From the NCBI RefSeq assembly GCF_034259205.1, contig NZ_CP139487.1, forward strand, positions 3,472,001-3,536,000: a stretch of 64,000 nt of DNA, given 5' to 3'. Each line of letters begins with the position of its first letter. Positions within the stretch are counted from its first letter, which is position 1. The position numbers and the translations under genes are program-made. The notes under the pieces were generated by a model that made no database searches, had not been told where the DNA came from, and worked only from the letters and a program-made list of their open reading frames with translations. Source of the DNA: Peredibacter starrii (lineage in GTDB: Bacteria > Bdellovibrionota > Bacteriovoracia > Bacteriovoracales > Bacteriovoracaceae). This document shows positions 24,961 through 33,021 of the stretch, in pieces.

Positions 24961-25428
24961 ATGTCGATGAAGACTCTTTCCCTCATTTTGACATTCATCC
25001 TTCCTTTAAGTGCCTTTGCTGCACCTGCGGATATCTACAAATCTCTTGGCCTCACACAAGGTAAAGTTGAAGTCATTAAAGATGCTGATGATAACTGCTC
25101 TGATGGCCCGTTTCGTTTCGTAGGTAAAGAAGGCTCAGAAGTACTTATGGTTGGCCCTACTATTACTTTTCATCAACCTACCAAAGAGAAGTTGAACTCT
25201 GTAAAAGCTGATGCTGAAACATGTGCAGAAGACGTAGAAAGCAAGCTTCTTGGTAACAGACTTTTAATGAAGACCACTGTTCACTCTTGTCCCAAGGATC
25301 AGAAGAAGCTAGAACACGTGTCTGAAGAACTACTTGAAGTTAATAAAGATCAGATTAAATACACCAAAAAAGACAATCTCAGGAAAATTGAGTGCATTTT
25401 AAAGTGGAGCGCGAATGATAAAGAATAA
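24961..25428 (+). CDS. Small secreted protein of unknown function
   Basis: 155 residues with signal peptide (1-20, ending AFA). The mature part carries four cysteines (in DNCSD, ETCAED, HSCPKD, IECIL), likely two disulfides in the periplasm, and the repeated theme of a beta-sandwich. No family recognised. Its ATG has no Shine-Dalgarno and lies 6 nt after a -10 box. The second Met (residue 3) also lacks one. The 3' end overlaps the next gene by 14 nt, so the two are coupled. Confidence 0.65.
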   Translation: MSMKTLSLILTFILPLSAFAAPADIYKSLGLTQGKVEVIKDADDNCSDGPFRFVGKEGSEVLMVGPTITFHQPTKEKLNSVKADAETCAEDVESKLLGNRLLMKTTVHSCPKDQKKLEHVSEELLEVNKDQIKYTKKDNLRKIECILKWSANDKE

Positions 25429-26134
25429 AATCATTCCTCTCCTATTTCTGCTCTCATCTTTCGAGGCCTTTGCTTCAAACGAAGATGTTATCAAACAAGG
25501 CGTTAAGGCCCTTACAAGTACTGCCATTCAAGGCCCAACTGTCACCTGTGAAGAAGAATCACTCAAACTCAGCAAGAAGTATTACGGCAATGGAGCAGAT
25601 TGCTCAAAATTCATTGATAGCAATGGAAAGTTAGGTCCTCTGGGAAAGACGATTGTTTCACACATCAGCTCTATTCCTGGCTCTCAATACTTTCGTAAAG
25701 ACAGTGTCGGTCTTCAGATGGCCTGTCCTAATTGGGTAAACCTCAGCAGAGAACAACAGGCCTTTTATTGGGTCTGGGTTTTTGCGGCGATTTCCTGGAA
25801 GGAAAGTACTTGTGGTGCAGAAACATTAAATAAAAAGGCCACTCACGGAACTGCAGCTGGATTGCTTCAGCTAAATCAAAACCGAGACGATCGCGATTGG
25901 AGAGGTGGAGATAGTGGAAACAGCTGTGCTGTCGCCAATATTAGGCCGGATGTAGCGAATCTTAAATGCGGCCTTGAGATCATGAATGAACAGTTGAAAG
26001 GTAAAAAGGGCGTTTACGAAGGTAATGGAACGCTATTTGGCCGAGGGGCACACGCCTACTGGCATGAGATCCGAAAGAAAGATGGCGGACTGATTATGCG
26101 ACTCGTGAGGGACTTCCCTCTCTGTAAGAAATAA
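25415..26134 (+). CDS. Secreted lytic-transglycosylase-like protein
   Basis: 239 residues with signal peptide (1-20). The core, AAISWKESTCGAETLNKKA then GTAAGLLQLNQ, matches the SLT/lysozyme-like pattern in which a Glu within x-x-x-E-S starts the active site (here Glu130) and G-x-x-Q-L follows. Cysteines (in TCE, DCS, MAC, STC, SCA, KCG, LCK) suggest disulfides, fitting a periplasmic enzyme that cuts peptidoglycan glycan strands. It is coupled to the small secreted protein upstream by a 14-nt overlap, so that protein might be a partner or inhibitor. A non-enzymatic lysozyme-like fold is the alternative. Confidence 0.78.
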   Translation: MIKNKIIPLLFLLSSFEAFASNEDVIKQGVKALTSTAIQGPTVTCEEESLKLSKKYYGNGADCSKFIDSNGKLGPLGKTIVSHISSIPGSQYFRKDSVGLQMACPNWVNLSREQQAFYWVWVFAAISWKESTCGAETLNKKATHGTAAGLLQLNQNRDDRDWRGGDSGNSCAVANIRPDVANLKCGLEIMNEQLKGKKGVYEGNGTLFGRGAHAYWHEIRKKDGGLIMRLVRDFPLCKK

Positions 26135-26158
26135 AAAAGGCTCCTTTCGGAGCCTTTT
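26135..26158. terminator. Bidirectional Rho-independent terminator
   Basis: AAAAGGCTCC (26135-26144), TTTC loop, GGAGCCTTTT (26149-26158): a perfect 10-bp stem with A/T flanks that works in both directions between convergent genes. Confidence 0.85.
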
Positions 26159-26159
26159 A

Positions 26160-27416
26160 TCATTCGTCTTCGTAACGAAGTGAACTAGAGATTGTTTCAA
26201 TTCCGATATCATCATCAGAATCATCATCATCCACCGCATTTTCAAATTCATCCTCTTCGAAATCAAATTCAGAAGTGATGTTAAGCTCATTAAGAACTTT
26301 GTAGAACTCTTTATCATCAGAAAGATCTGAAAGAAGAGCTTCGATATACTTCGGTGGGTATTTAGAAATAAGCTCTTCGATATACTCCTGAAGTTTACCT
26401 TCTTTAAGGATATCGCGCTTCTTCTGTACCGTTTTCCAGTTCTTTAGGTAGTGCAGACGACAGTAGCTTTGAGTCGTGCGAATGTTGTCACAGCCCTTCT
26501 CAATACACTCATCGTTTTTAGCATCAATGAAGAAATCCATTGTCGCGATTGATTCAGCGATTTCCTTCCAATTGAAGTGTTCGCGAAGTTGCGCAATTTC
26601 ATCAGCAATGTTGTTTTCCAGATCAGCTAGAACAGCATTGTTGTATTTCTTCGAAGGCTTAGATTGGAAAAGATCAACGTGACCATCTTCTTCTTCGTAG
26701 GCCTTCTTACCTGTTTTTTTCTTCTCTTTAGATTTTTTGTAGTCCTCTTCGAACTCATCAAAATCATCATCTTCAGAAGGGCGTTTTTTAGATTCTACAA
26801 CTTCTTCTTCACCGTCGTATTCTTCACCGCCAAGATCCTCATCATCAAAATCCTCGTCCTCATCGTCGAAGTCTTCTTCATCTTCTTCGTCAGATGCTTT
26901 CTTAGATTTTTTAGTAGAGGCCTTATCAGCTTTTGCCTTCGCTTTTTCAGCTTCTTTATCGGCCTTAGCTTTAAGCTTTTCAGCTTCTTTATTTTTCTTT
27001 TCTAATTCTTTTTGTTTTTTCTTATCTGCTTCAGCTTTCGCCTTCTCTTTCGCCGCAAGAGCTTTTTCTTTCTCTTTGTCTTTGGCAGCTTGAGCTTTGG
27101 CCTTTTCAGCATCTTTAGCAGCTTGTGCTTTTTCTTTCGCAAGAAGAGCTTTCTCTTTTTCTTTTAGCTTCTTCTCTTGTTCTTTTGAAAGAGGTTTTGC
27201 CTTTGGAGCAGCAGCTTTAGGCGCAACTTTCTTTTCAACTTTCTTTGGAGCCGGGGCCGCTTTCTTAGCTGGAGCTGCCGGTTTCTTTGCAGGAACTTTT
27301 TTTGCCATTGGTGCCGCTTTTTTTGTTGGAGGAGCTTTCGCTACCGGTTTTTTGACCGCAGCTTTTGCTACTGGTTTTTTCACTGGCATTTTAGCAGCAG
27401 GCTTCTTTTTCGCCAT
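26160..27416 (-). CDS. Histone H1-like protein with acidic middle and C-terminal C-C-C-H zinc-type motif
   Basis: 418 residues in four parts. Residues 1-75 are Lys/Ala/Pro repeats (KKPVAKA, AKKAAPAPKK) like histone H1 tails. Residues 76-170 are a Lys/Glu/Ala charged coil. Residues 175-245 are mainly acidic. Residues 255-418 form a folded domain with C304-x4-C309-x9-C319-x2-H322, a likely zinc site, and an acidic end. H1-like tails bind DNA or RNA without sequence preference. The C-terminal domain is probably the specific part. ribosome site GGAGAAAAAC lies before the ATG. Role in chromosome compaction is an inference. Confidence 0.82.
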   Translation of the reverse strand: MAKKKPAAKMPVKKPVAKAAVKKPVAKAPPTKKAAPMAKKVPAKKPAAPAKKAAPAPKKVEKKVAPKAAAPKAKPLSKEQEKKLKEKEKALLAKEKAQAAKDAEKAKAQAAKDKEKEKALAAKEKAKAEADKKKQKELEKKNKEAEKLKAKADKEAEKAKAKADKASTKKSKKASDEEDEEDFDDEDEDFDDEDLGGEEYDGEEEVVESKKRPSEDDDFDEFEEDYKKSKEKKKTGKKAYEEEDGHVDLFQSKPSKKYNNAVLADLENNIADEIAQLREHFNWKEIAESIATMDFFIDAKNDECIEKGCDNIRTTQSYCRLHYLKNWKTVQKKRDILKEGKLQEYIEELISKYPPKYIEALLSDLSDDKEFYKVLNELNITSEFDFEEDEFENAVDDDDSDDDIGIETISSSLRYEDE

Positions 27417-27515
27417 GTTTTTCTCCTCAAATAATAACAGACGCGTGCACTACGCGAATAAAACAAATTTAATGGACACTCTAGCAAACAGAGTGTCCAT
27501 TGACGAGCGTAAAAA

Positions 27516-28658
27516 TTAGTGAACTGCTTTTAATTCGCTAGACGCAATAACCATGCGCTGAACTTCAGAAGTCCCTTCGTAGATTTCAGTAATCTTGGCA
27601 TCTCTGAACATACGTTCAACCGGGTATTCTCTGGTATAGCCGTTACCGCCACAAAGCTGAATGGCCTTTGTGGTGATCCACATAGCTGATTCAGAGGCGA
27701 AAAGCTTGGCCTGGGCAGATTCTTTTGAATATGGCTGCCCTGCATCCTTAAGAGCTGAAGCGTGGTAAATCAGAAGACGTGAAGCACCAATTTTTGTACT
27801 CATATCCGCCAACATAAACTGAATCCCTTGAAGGTCAGAAAGTGGCGCGCCGAACTGTACACGCTGCTTTGTGTAACGGATTGCGTAGTCAAAAGCACCT
27901 TGAGCGATACCCAGGGCCTGAGAAGCGATACCGATACGACCGCCATCAAGAGTTGCCATCGCTACACGGAAACCTTTTTCAAGATCACCAAGAAGAGCAT
28001 CTTTTGGTACTTTCACTTTATCGAAAGCAAGCTGACAAGTAGATGATCCACGGATCCCTAGTTTGTCTTCTTCTTTGATGATTGAGAAACCAGGAGTTGT
28101 TGTCTCAACGATGAAACAAGAAATTCCTTTATAGTCCGGAGTCTTTTTCGTCTTGGCGAAAACGATACAAACACCGGCCTCTTTACCGTTTGTGATCCAG
28201 TTTTTTACACCGTTAATTTCCCAGTGATCACCTTTGTCTTCAGCAAAAGTTGTAAGAGATCCAGCATCTGAACCTGCGTTTGGTTCTGAAAGACAGAAAC
28301 AACCGATCCATTCACCAGATGCCATCTTTGGGAGATATTTTTTCTTCTGAGCTTCTGTACCGAAGTTAAGAATTGGCCAGATACCAAGTGAAGTGTGAGC
28401 AGAAACAAACACGCCTGTAGAAGCACAGTTACGAGAGATTTCTTCAACGATGAGTGAGTAAGACATATAGTCCATACCTGCACCACCGTACTCCTCAGGA
28501 ACATATGATCCTAAGAAACCGTTATCAGCAAGTTTCTGGATTTGAGATTGTGGAAGGTGGCCTTCGTGATCAACTTGTTGAGCGAAAGGAAGAATTTCTG
28601 TATCAGAAAACTTCTTAACCATGTCACGAATTTCTTTGTACTGTTCATCAAGTAGCAT
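27516..28658 (-). CDS. Short-chain (butyryl-CoA type) acyl-CoA dehydrogenase
   Basis: 380 residues. Motifs: CFCLSEPNAGSDA, NWITNG, QRVQFGAPLSDLQG, LCGGNGYTREYPVERMFRDAKI and catalytic base in YEGTSEVQR, all characteristic of the SCAD/Bcd branch. Reduces crotonyl-CoA to butyryl-CoA or the reverse, with ETF. Last gene of the run hbd - enoyl-CoA hydratase - this gene, 12 nt after the hydratase stop, with AAAGGACACTC before its ATG. ETF genes are not in the window. Confidence 0.92.
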   Translation of the reverse strand: MLLDEQYKEIRDMVKKFSDTEILPFAQQVDHEGHLPQSQIQKLADNGFLGSYVPEEYGGAGMDYMSYSLIVEEISRNCASTGVFVSAHTSLGIWPILNFGTEAQKKKYLPKMASGEWIGCFCLSEPNAGSDAGSLTTFAEDKGDHWEINGVKNWITNGKEAGVCIVFAKTKKTPDYKGISCFIVETTTPGFSIIKEEDKLGIRGSSTCQLAFDKVKVPKDALLGDLEKGFRVAMATLDGGRIGIASQALGIAQGAFDYAIRYTKQRVQFGAPLSDLQGIQFMLADMSTKIGASRLLIYHASALKDAGQPYSKESAQAKLFASESAMWITTKAIQLCGGNGYTREYPVERMFRDAKITEIYEGTSEVQRMVIASSELKAVH

Positions 28659-28670
28659 ATGAGTGTCCTT

Positions 28671-29453
28671 TTATTTAAAATTGGCTTTTCTTTTTTCCAC
28701 GAAGGCAGTTGTTCCTTCGATCATTTGCTCAGTTTGAAAGATGTTGCCGAAAGCTTTTGCTTCAACAGCAAGACCTTCAACCAGAGACTTTTCAATACCG
28801 TCACGAAGCGTTTCTTTCGCTCTGGCAATGGCGTAATTTGAATTGGCATTAGCTAGTTTGAACCAGTTCTGACAACCCTCAAGAAGCTTTGCTTTATCTT
28901 CAAAAACTTCAAGAATAATTCCAAGAGACTTCGCCTCTTCACTGGTTACATTGCGGCCAGAGAACATAAGTTCTTTAGCGCGTCTTTCGCCCACAATGCG
29001 AGCAAGACGTTGAGTTCCGCCGAAACCAGGGATAAGTCCAAGCTTCACTTCCGGAAGACCGAATACGGCATTTTTAGAAGCGAAGATGAAGTCACAGCTC
29101 ATGGCCATTTCAAAACCACCACCAAGCGCAAAACCGTTCACGGCCGCAATTGTTGGGAATGGAAGTGATTCCATGAGAAGTGTAACTTGTTGGCCAAGTT
29201 CTGCGAAAGCTTGAGCTTCGCCTGAGGCCATTGGTTTCATTTCTGCGATGTCAGCACCCGCGATAAAGGCCTTCTCGCCTTCACCAATCAGAATCAAACC
29301 TTTAAGTTTTGAATTCTGAAGCTCAGTTAGACATGCTTTAAGTTCACGGTGAACTTGAATGTTGAGAGCATTCAGTTTCGCCGGACGGTTGATAGTAAGA
29401 ATCCCTACTTCACCAGTAGTATCTAATACAATTGTCTCGAAATTATTTGTCAT
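28671..29453 (-). CDS. crt: Enoyl-CoA hydratase (crotonase)
   Basis: 260 residues from the ATG at 29453 (AAAGGG upstream; an ATG at 29474 has no ribosome site). Hydrates crotonyl-CoA to 3-hydroxybutyryl-CoA. Crotonase signatures: [11 protein letters not shown] (oxyanion), [40 protein letters not shown], in which both catalytic Glu positions are present. Start overlaps the upstream hbd by 11 nt. Confidence 0.93.
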   Translation of the reverse strand: MTNNFETIVLDTTGEVGILTINRPAKLNALNIQVHRELKACLTELQNSKLKGLILIGEGEKAFIAGADIAEMKPMASGEAQAFAELGQQVTLLMESLPFPTIAAVNGFALGGGFEMAMSCDFIFASKNAVFGLPEVKLGLIPGFGGTQRLARIVGERRAKELMFSGRNVTSEEAKSLGIILEVFEDKAKLLEGCQNWFKLANANSNYAIARAKETLRDGIEKSLVEGLAVEAKAFGNIFQTEQMIEGTTAFVEKRKANFK

Positions 29454-30300
29454 AAGAATAGAACCCTTTACCATTTTTGCGACCGTATCTGCCAGCAGCT
29501 ACATACTGCTTAAGAAGAGGACATGGACGGTATTTCGTATCGGCCAGACCATCATGAAGAACGTTCATGATCGCCAGACATGTATCTAGACCGATGAAGT
29601 CAGCCAGCTCTAGTGGACCCATTGGCTGGTTCGTGCCAAGCTTCATTGCTGTATCGATATCTTTGACTTCAGCAACACCTTCATAAAGAGCGTAAACAGC
29701 TTCGTTAATCATTGGCATGAGAATGCGGTTAACAGCGAAACCAGGATAGTCTTTCGCACGAACGAATACCTTGCCCATTTTCTCAGCGACAGCTGCAACT
29801 GTATTGAAAGTCTCATCAGATGTTTCAAGACCACGGATACCTTCAACTAGCTTCATTACTGGAACAGGGTTCATGAAGTGCATACCAGCAACAAGGTGCG
29901 GACGCTTAGTAACTGCTGCGATTTCAGTAATAGAAATAGAAGAAGTATTTGAAGCAAGAATAGCGTCGGCCTTAACAACCGCATCTAGATTCTTGAAAAT
30001 TTCGAATTTAAGTTCTTTTTTTTCTGTCGCCGCTTCAACAACCAGGTCACAGTTTTTAAGATCATTAATATCTGTTGTCGCTTTGATTTTTCCGAAAGCG
30101 TTTTTAGCATCGTCGGCCGACCATTTGCCCTTTTCGGCACCTTTGTCTAGCTGCGTCTTAATAAAATTATGACCAAAATCGAGAGAATTTTTGAAAGCAT
30201 CAAAAAGAATTACTTCAAATCCGGTCTGGGCAGCAACTTGAGCGATCCCTCGTCCCATTTGACCAGCACCAACAATTCCAATAGCTTGAATGTTTTTCAT
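29443..30300 (-). CDS. hbd: 3-hydroxybutyryl-CoA dehydrogenase
   Basis: 285 residues from the ATG at 30300 (AAGGAAT upstream; the frame extends to 30339). NAD-binding GxGxMG in [15 protein letters not shown], catalytic His in [19 protein letters not shown], then [15 protein letters not shown] and [16 protein letters not shown]. Length matches clostridial-type Hbd (about 282). First gene of the hbd-crt-bcd unit, which makes or breaks butyryl-CoA and is divergent from rpsT. Confidence 0.95.
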   Translation of the reverse strand: MKNIQAIGIVGAGQMGRGIAQVAAQTGFEVILFDAFKNSLDFGHNFIKTQLDKGAEKGKWSADDAKNAFGKIKATTDINDLKNCDLVVEAATEKKELKFEIFKNLDAVVKADAILASNTSSISITEIAAVTKRPHLVAGMHFMNPVPVMKLVEGIRGLETSDETFNTVAAVAEKMGKVFVRAKDYPGFAVNRILMPMINEAVYALYEGVAEVKDIDTAMKLGTNQPMGPLELADFIGLDTCLAIMNVLHDGLADTKYRPCPLLKQYVAAGRYGRKNGKGFYSYDK

Positions 30301-30388
30301 AGGATGATATTCCTTATAATATAGAGATTTAGCGGACAAAAGGTACCTTATAGTGGATCATTTGCCAAAGACCTTTATCAATTCACTA

Positions 30389-30418
30389 TTGCCATGAAGG
30401 TGGCTTTAGGTTTATAAC
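30389..30418 (+). promoter_or_regulatory. Sigma-70-type promoter for rpsT
   Basis: TTGCCA (30389-30394), 18-nt spacer, TATAAC (30413-30418): 5/6 to both boxes. The GTG start of rpsT follows at 30460. Confidence 0.6.
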
Positions 30419-30459
30419 ATCGCAATATTTTTGAAAGAAAATGAATTAGGAGAACCACT

Positions 30460-30726
30460 GTGGCTAATCACAAATCATCAGTTAAAAGAGCTAAACAAGA
30501 AAAAAAACGTCGCATGACGAACAAAACTAAAACTGCTGCATCAAGAACTGCTGTAAAAGCACTTCGCGCTGCTGTTTCTAAAGGTGACGTAGCTGAAGCT
30601 CGTACACTTCTAGTTAAAGCTCAATCACTTCTTGCTAAACTTGCTAAGTCACCAGCTATGAAGAAGCAAACTGCTTCTCGTAAGACATCGCGTCTTACTA
30701 AGCTTGTTGCTTCAATCAATAAATAA
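30460..30726 (+). CDS. rpsT: 30S ribosomal protein S20 (GTG start)
   Basis: 88 residues, normal for S20. Basic, Ala/Lys-rich helical bundle that binds the 5' domain of 16S rRNA: ANHKSSVKRAKQEKKRR at the start, SLLAKLAKSPAMKKQTASRK at the end. The start codon is GTG at 30460, with TTAGGAG 8 nt upstream. A non-AUG start is also found in E. coli rpsT (UUG), where it is part of autogenous control. Confidence 0.97.
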   Translation: MANHKSSVKRAKQEKKRRMTNKTKTAASRTAVKALRAAVSKGDVAEARTLLVKAQSLLAKLAKSPAMKKQTASRKTSRLTKLVASINK

Positions 30727-30757
30727 TTTGCTTTAGCACTTGATTTAAACAAAAATG

Positions 30758-30792
30758 AACCCAAAGTATTTAAAGTACTTTGGGTTTTTTGT
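30758..30792 (+). terminator. Rho-independent terminator of rpsT
   Basis: AACCCAAAGTA (30758-30768), 7-nt loop, TACTTTGGGTT (30776-30786), then a T-tract reaching into TTTTGTTTTTT. Confidence 0.9.
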
Positions 30793-30816
30793 TTTTTGTT
30801 CAACTCAGGAGCTTTA

Positions 30817-31389
30817 ATGAAATCGTTTATTACAATCGTTCTCGGATCACTCTTCCTCGTTTCTTGTGGTCTACAATCAATCCCTCAATCAAATAACAAT
30901 GTGGAAGCTTCTTGGGCAGAAGTTCTGAACCAATACAAGCGTCGCACAGACCTTATCCCTAACCTGGTTAACACAGTTAAAGGTTACGCTTCTCATGAGA
31001 AGGAAACTTTGGAAGGTGTAATGGAAGCTCGTGCGAAAGCAACTTCTGTTACTGTTGATCCAAAAAATCTTACTCCGGAAAAACTGCAAGAGTTCCAGCA
31101 AGCTCAATCAGGTGTTTCTCAAGCGCTTGGCCGTTTGATGGTGGTGTCTGAGCGTTACCCGGATCTTAAAGCGAACCAAAACTTTCAGGGTCTTCAAGCT
31201 CAACTTGAAGGAACTGAAAACAGAATCGCGATCGCTCGTCGTCGTTATATTGAAGCTGTTCAAGAGTTCAATAACCTTGTGACTGTTTTCCCGACAAGCT
31301 TAACAAACTCTCTTATTCATCACTTTGATAAGAAGCCTCAGTTCTCAGTTGATGAAACTGAACAGAAAACACCTGAAGTTAAATTCTAG
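30817..31389 (+). CDS. lemA: LemA family lipoprotein
   Basis: 190 residues from the ATG at 30817 (AGGAG 6 nt upstream; an upstream ATG at 30796 lies in the terminator tail). Lipobox LVSC gives Cys14 here. LemA hallmarks: EASWAEVLNQYKRRTDLIPNLVNTVKGYA and ENRIAIARRRYIEAVQEFNNLVTVFP. LemA proteins usually have an N-terminal membrane helix; here a lipid anchor is predicted instead. First gene of a three-gene operon with two TPM-domain proteins. Confidence 0.93.
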   Translation: MKSFITIVLGSLFLVSCGLQSIPQSNNNVEASWAEVLNQYKRRTDLIPNLVNTVKGYASHEKETLEGVMEARAKATSVTVDPKNLTPEKLQEFQQAQSGVSQALGRLMVVSERYPDLKANQNFQGLQAQLEGTENRIAIARRRYIEAVQEFNNLVTVFPTSLTNSLIHHFDKKPQFSVDETEQKTPEVKF

Positions 31390-32255
31390 TGCGCTTACTT
31401 TTCTCATTTCTCCTTTTATTTTCTCTACAAGTCTGGGGAGCTGAACTACAGCTCCCCGCTTTAACTTCTCCGGTCATGGATCAAGCGGGCTTTTTGAATG
31501 AAGCTGAACGAAATGATCTCGCCGAACTCGCTTACGAAATTTATACCAACAAGGGTCCGCAGATAACGATCCTGACAGTTCCGGATATGCAGGGCTGGCC
31601 CATTGAGGAATTCTCCATTCGTGTTGCTGAGAAATGGCAACTAGGTTCAAAAGATCAGGACAACGGTTTGCTCGTCATTATTGCAAAGGCCGAACGCCAG
31701 ATGCGTATCGAAGTGGGCAATGGCATTGAAGGTGAAATTACTGATTACGACACCACGAAATACACTCGCGAAATTTTTCCGGAATATTTTCGTCGTGGAG
31801 AATTTCACGCGGCCCTTCGTCTCTTCGAAGAAGATGTTGCAAAACGTTTTAATATTCAGGTCGATCCAGGACGCACGGCCTATGTTCGTCGAGCTCCGGT
31901 TCGCCAGAGTAACGGACTCCTTAATCGTCTTTTCCCTATCATGCTTGTGATTATCGTAGTCGTTCATCTCATCATGAGAAGAAATCCTTTTGCCAGAGGT
32001 CTATTCACTGGTGCCGGGATGGCAGGTGCAAGCTTCTTAATGGTTCCAGGTGCTGCAATGTTTGCGGTGATTATTTTCATCGTGGGCTTTTTATTAGGTC
32101 TAATAGGAATTAGTAACTTCCTCTTCGCTCTACTTGCTAGTGGTGGTGGCCGTGGTGGTCGCTATGGCGGAGGTGGCGGTGGATTTGGTGGAGGCGGAGG
32201 CTGGAGCGGCGGCGGTGGTGGCTTCTCGGGCGGCGGCTCTTCGGGGAACTGGTAA
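31389..32255 (+). CDS. TPM-domain (YgcG-type) membrane protein with Gly-rich tail
   Basis: 288 residues. GTG start overlapping the lemA stop by 1 nt (TAGTG). Signal peptide (1-17), TPM domain (about 23-150: VMDQAGFLNEAERNDLAEL, QLGSKDQDNGLLVIIAKAERQMRIEVGNG in two blocks), two membrane segments (about 180-245) and a C-terminal stretch of glycine ending SGNW, exactly the YgcG layout. TPM domains sit outside the membrane. The lemA neighbour is the classic partner. Molecular role is still unclear for the family. Confidence 0.9.
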   Translation: MRLLFSFLLLFSLQVWGAELQLPALTSPVMDQAGFLNEAERNDLAELAYEIYTNKGPQITILTVPDMQGWPIEEFSIRVAEKWQLGSKDQDNGLLVIIAKAERQMRIEVGNGIEGEITDYDTTKYTREIFPEYFRRGEFHAALRLFEEDVAKRFNIQVDPGRTAYVRRAPVRQSNGLLNRLFPIMLVIIVVVHLIMRRNPFARGLFTGAGMAGASFLMVPGAAMFAVIIFIVGFLLGLIGISNFLFALLASGGGRGGRYGGGGGGFGGGGGWSGGGGGFSGGGSSGNW

Positions 32256-32881
32256 TGAAAAAGATTTTACTACAAGATGATGTTCAGCATGTTGAATCTC
32301 GCCTCAAACAGTTTGAAGCGACGACTGGCTGCGAGTTACTTTTAGTTGTAGCGGATTCTTCTGATCCATATCCCGCGGCCTCATGGCGTTTTGGTGTGAT
32401 CGCTGGCTTCATGCTTTCACTTTGTTTCAGTTATTATTTTGAATTTCATCATTCGTATTTCTGGCCACTCACTATTCTTCTACTCACTCTTCTCATGACT
32501 TGGGTCGGACATTTCCCTTGGGCCAAACGTCTTGCTTTGAGTGATTGGGAGATTGATCGCGAGTGTGGTGAGAAGTCGCTTGAATACTTCCATACTCTCG
32601 GAACATCTCAGGTATCTCATAAAGTAACGGCGATGATTATGGTCTCTGTTCTCGAGAAGAGAATCATGGTTCTTGTTGATGAAAAGTTAAAAACACACAT
32701 CACCCAAGAAGAACTTAATGAACTTGTTTCGATCATGAAGAAGCACTTCAAAGATGGCAACATGGGTCTAGGTTTTATTCAAAGCATCCAATCTTTGGAA
32801 GAAAAAATCTTGAAAGATTTCGGTGGAAGAGTCAGTGACGCAAAACCATCAGAACTAAAAGACCAAATTCACTTCCTCTAA
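32255..32881 (+). CDS. TPM-domain membrane protein, second of the operon
   Basis: 208 residues; ATG overlaps the previous TAA by 1 nt (TAATG). N-terminal segment DVQHVESRLKQFEATTGCELLLVVADSSD is TPM-like, then two membrane helices (about 45-90) and a C-terminal TPM continuation (EKRIMVLVDEKLKTHI; FKDGNMGLGFIQSIQSLEEKI). This is the short YgcG-like partner commonly found third after lemA. Confidence 0.85.
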   Translation: MKKILLQDDVQHVESRLKQFEATTGCELLLVVADSSDPYPAASWRFGVIAGFMLSLCFSYYFEFHHSYFWPLTILLLTLLMTWVGHFPWAKRLALSDWEIDRECGEKSLEYFHTLGTSQVSHKVTAMIMVSVLEKRIMVLVDEKLKTHITQEELNELVSIMKKHFKDGNMGLGFIQSIQSLEEKILKDFGGRVSDAKPSELKDQIHFL

Positions 32882-32959
32882 TGCAGATAGCATGTGCTTT
32901 AGCATTAACAAGTTAAAGCTTATGGTTAAAACTTCATTGTAAATTTCAATCTCCCATAA

Positions 32960-32988
32960 TTGAGCATACAAAATTCATTGGCTATAAA
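32960..32988 (+). promoter_or_regulatory. Sigma-70-type promoter
   Basis: TTGAGC (32960-32965), 17-nt spacer, TATAAA (32983-32988), 33 nt before the ATG at 33022, which has AAGGAG as ribosome site. Confidence 0.55.
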
Positions 32989-33021
32989 CTTCATCGGCAA
33001 ACTTCTATCTAAGGAGATAAC

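Noticed and set aside
26664-27519. Open frames on the plus strand opposite the histone-like gene (Phe-rich and Ala/Gly/Phe-rich proteins)
   Set aside because: They mirror the Lys/Glu/Ala repeats of the real gene; low complexity, no ribosome sites.
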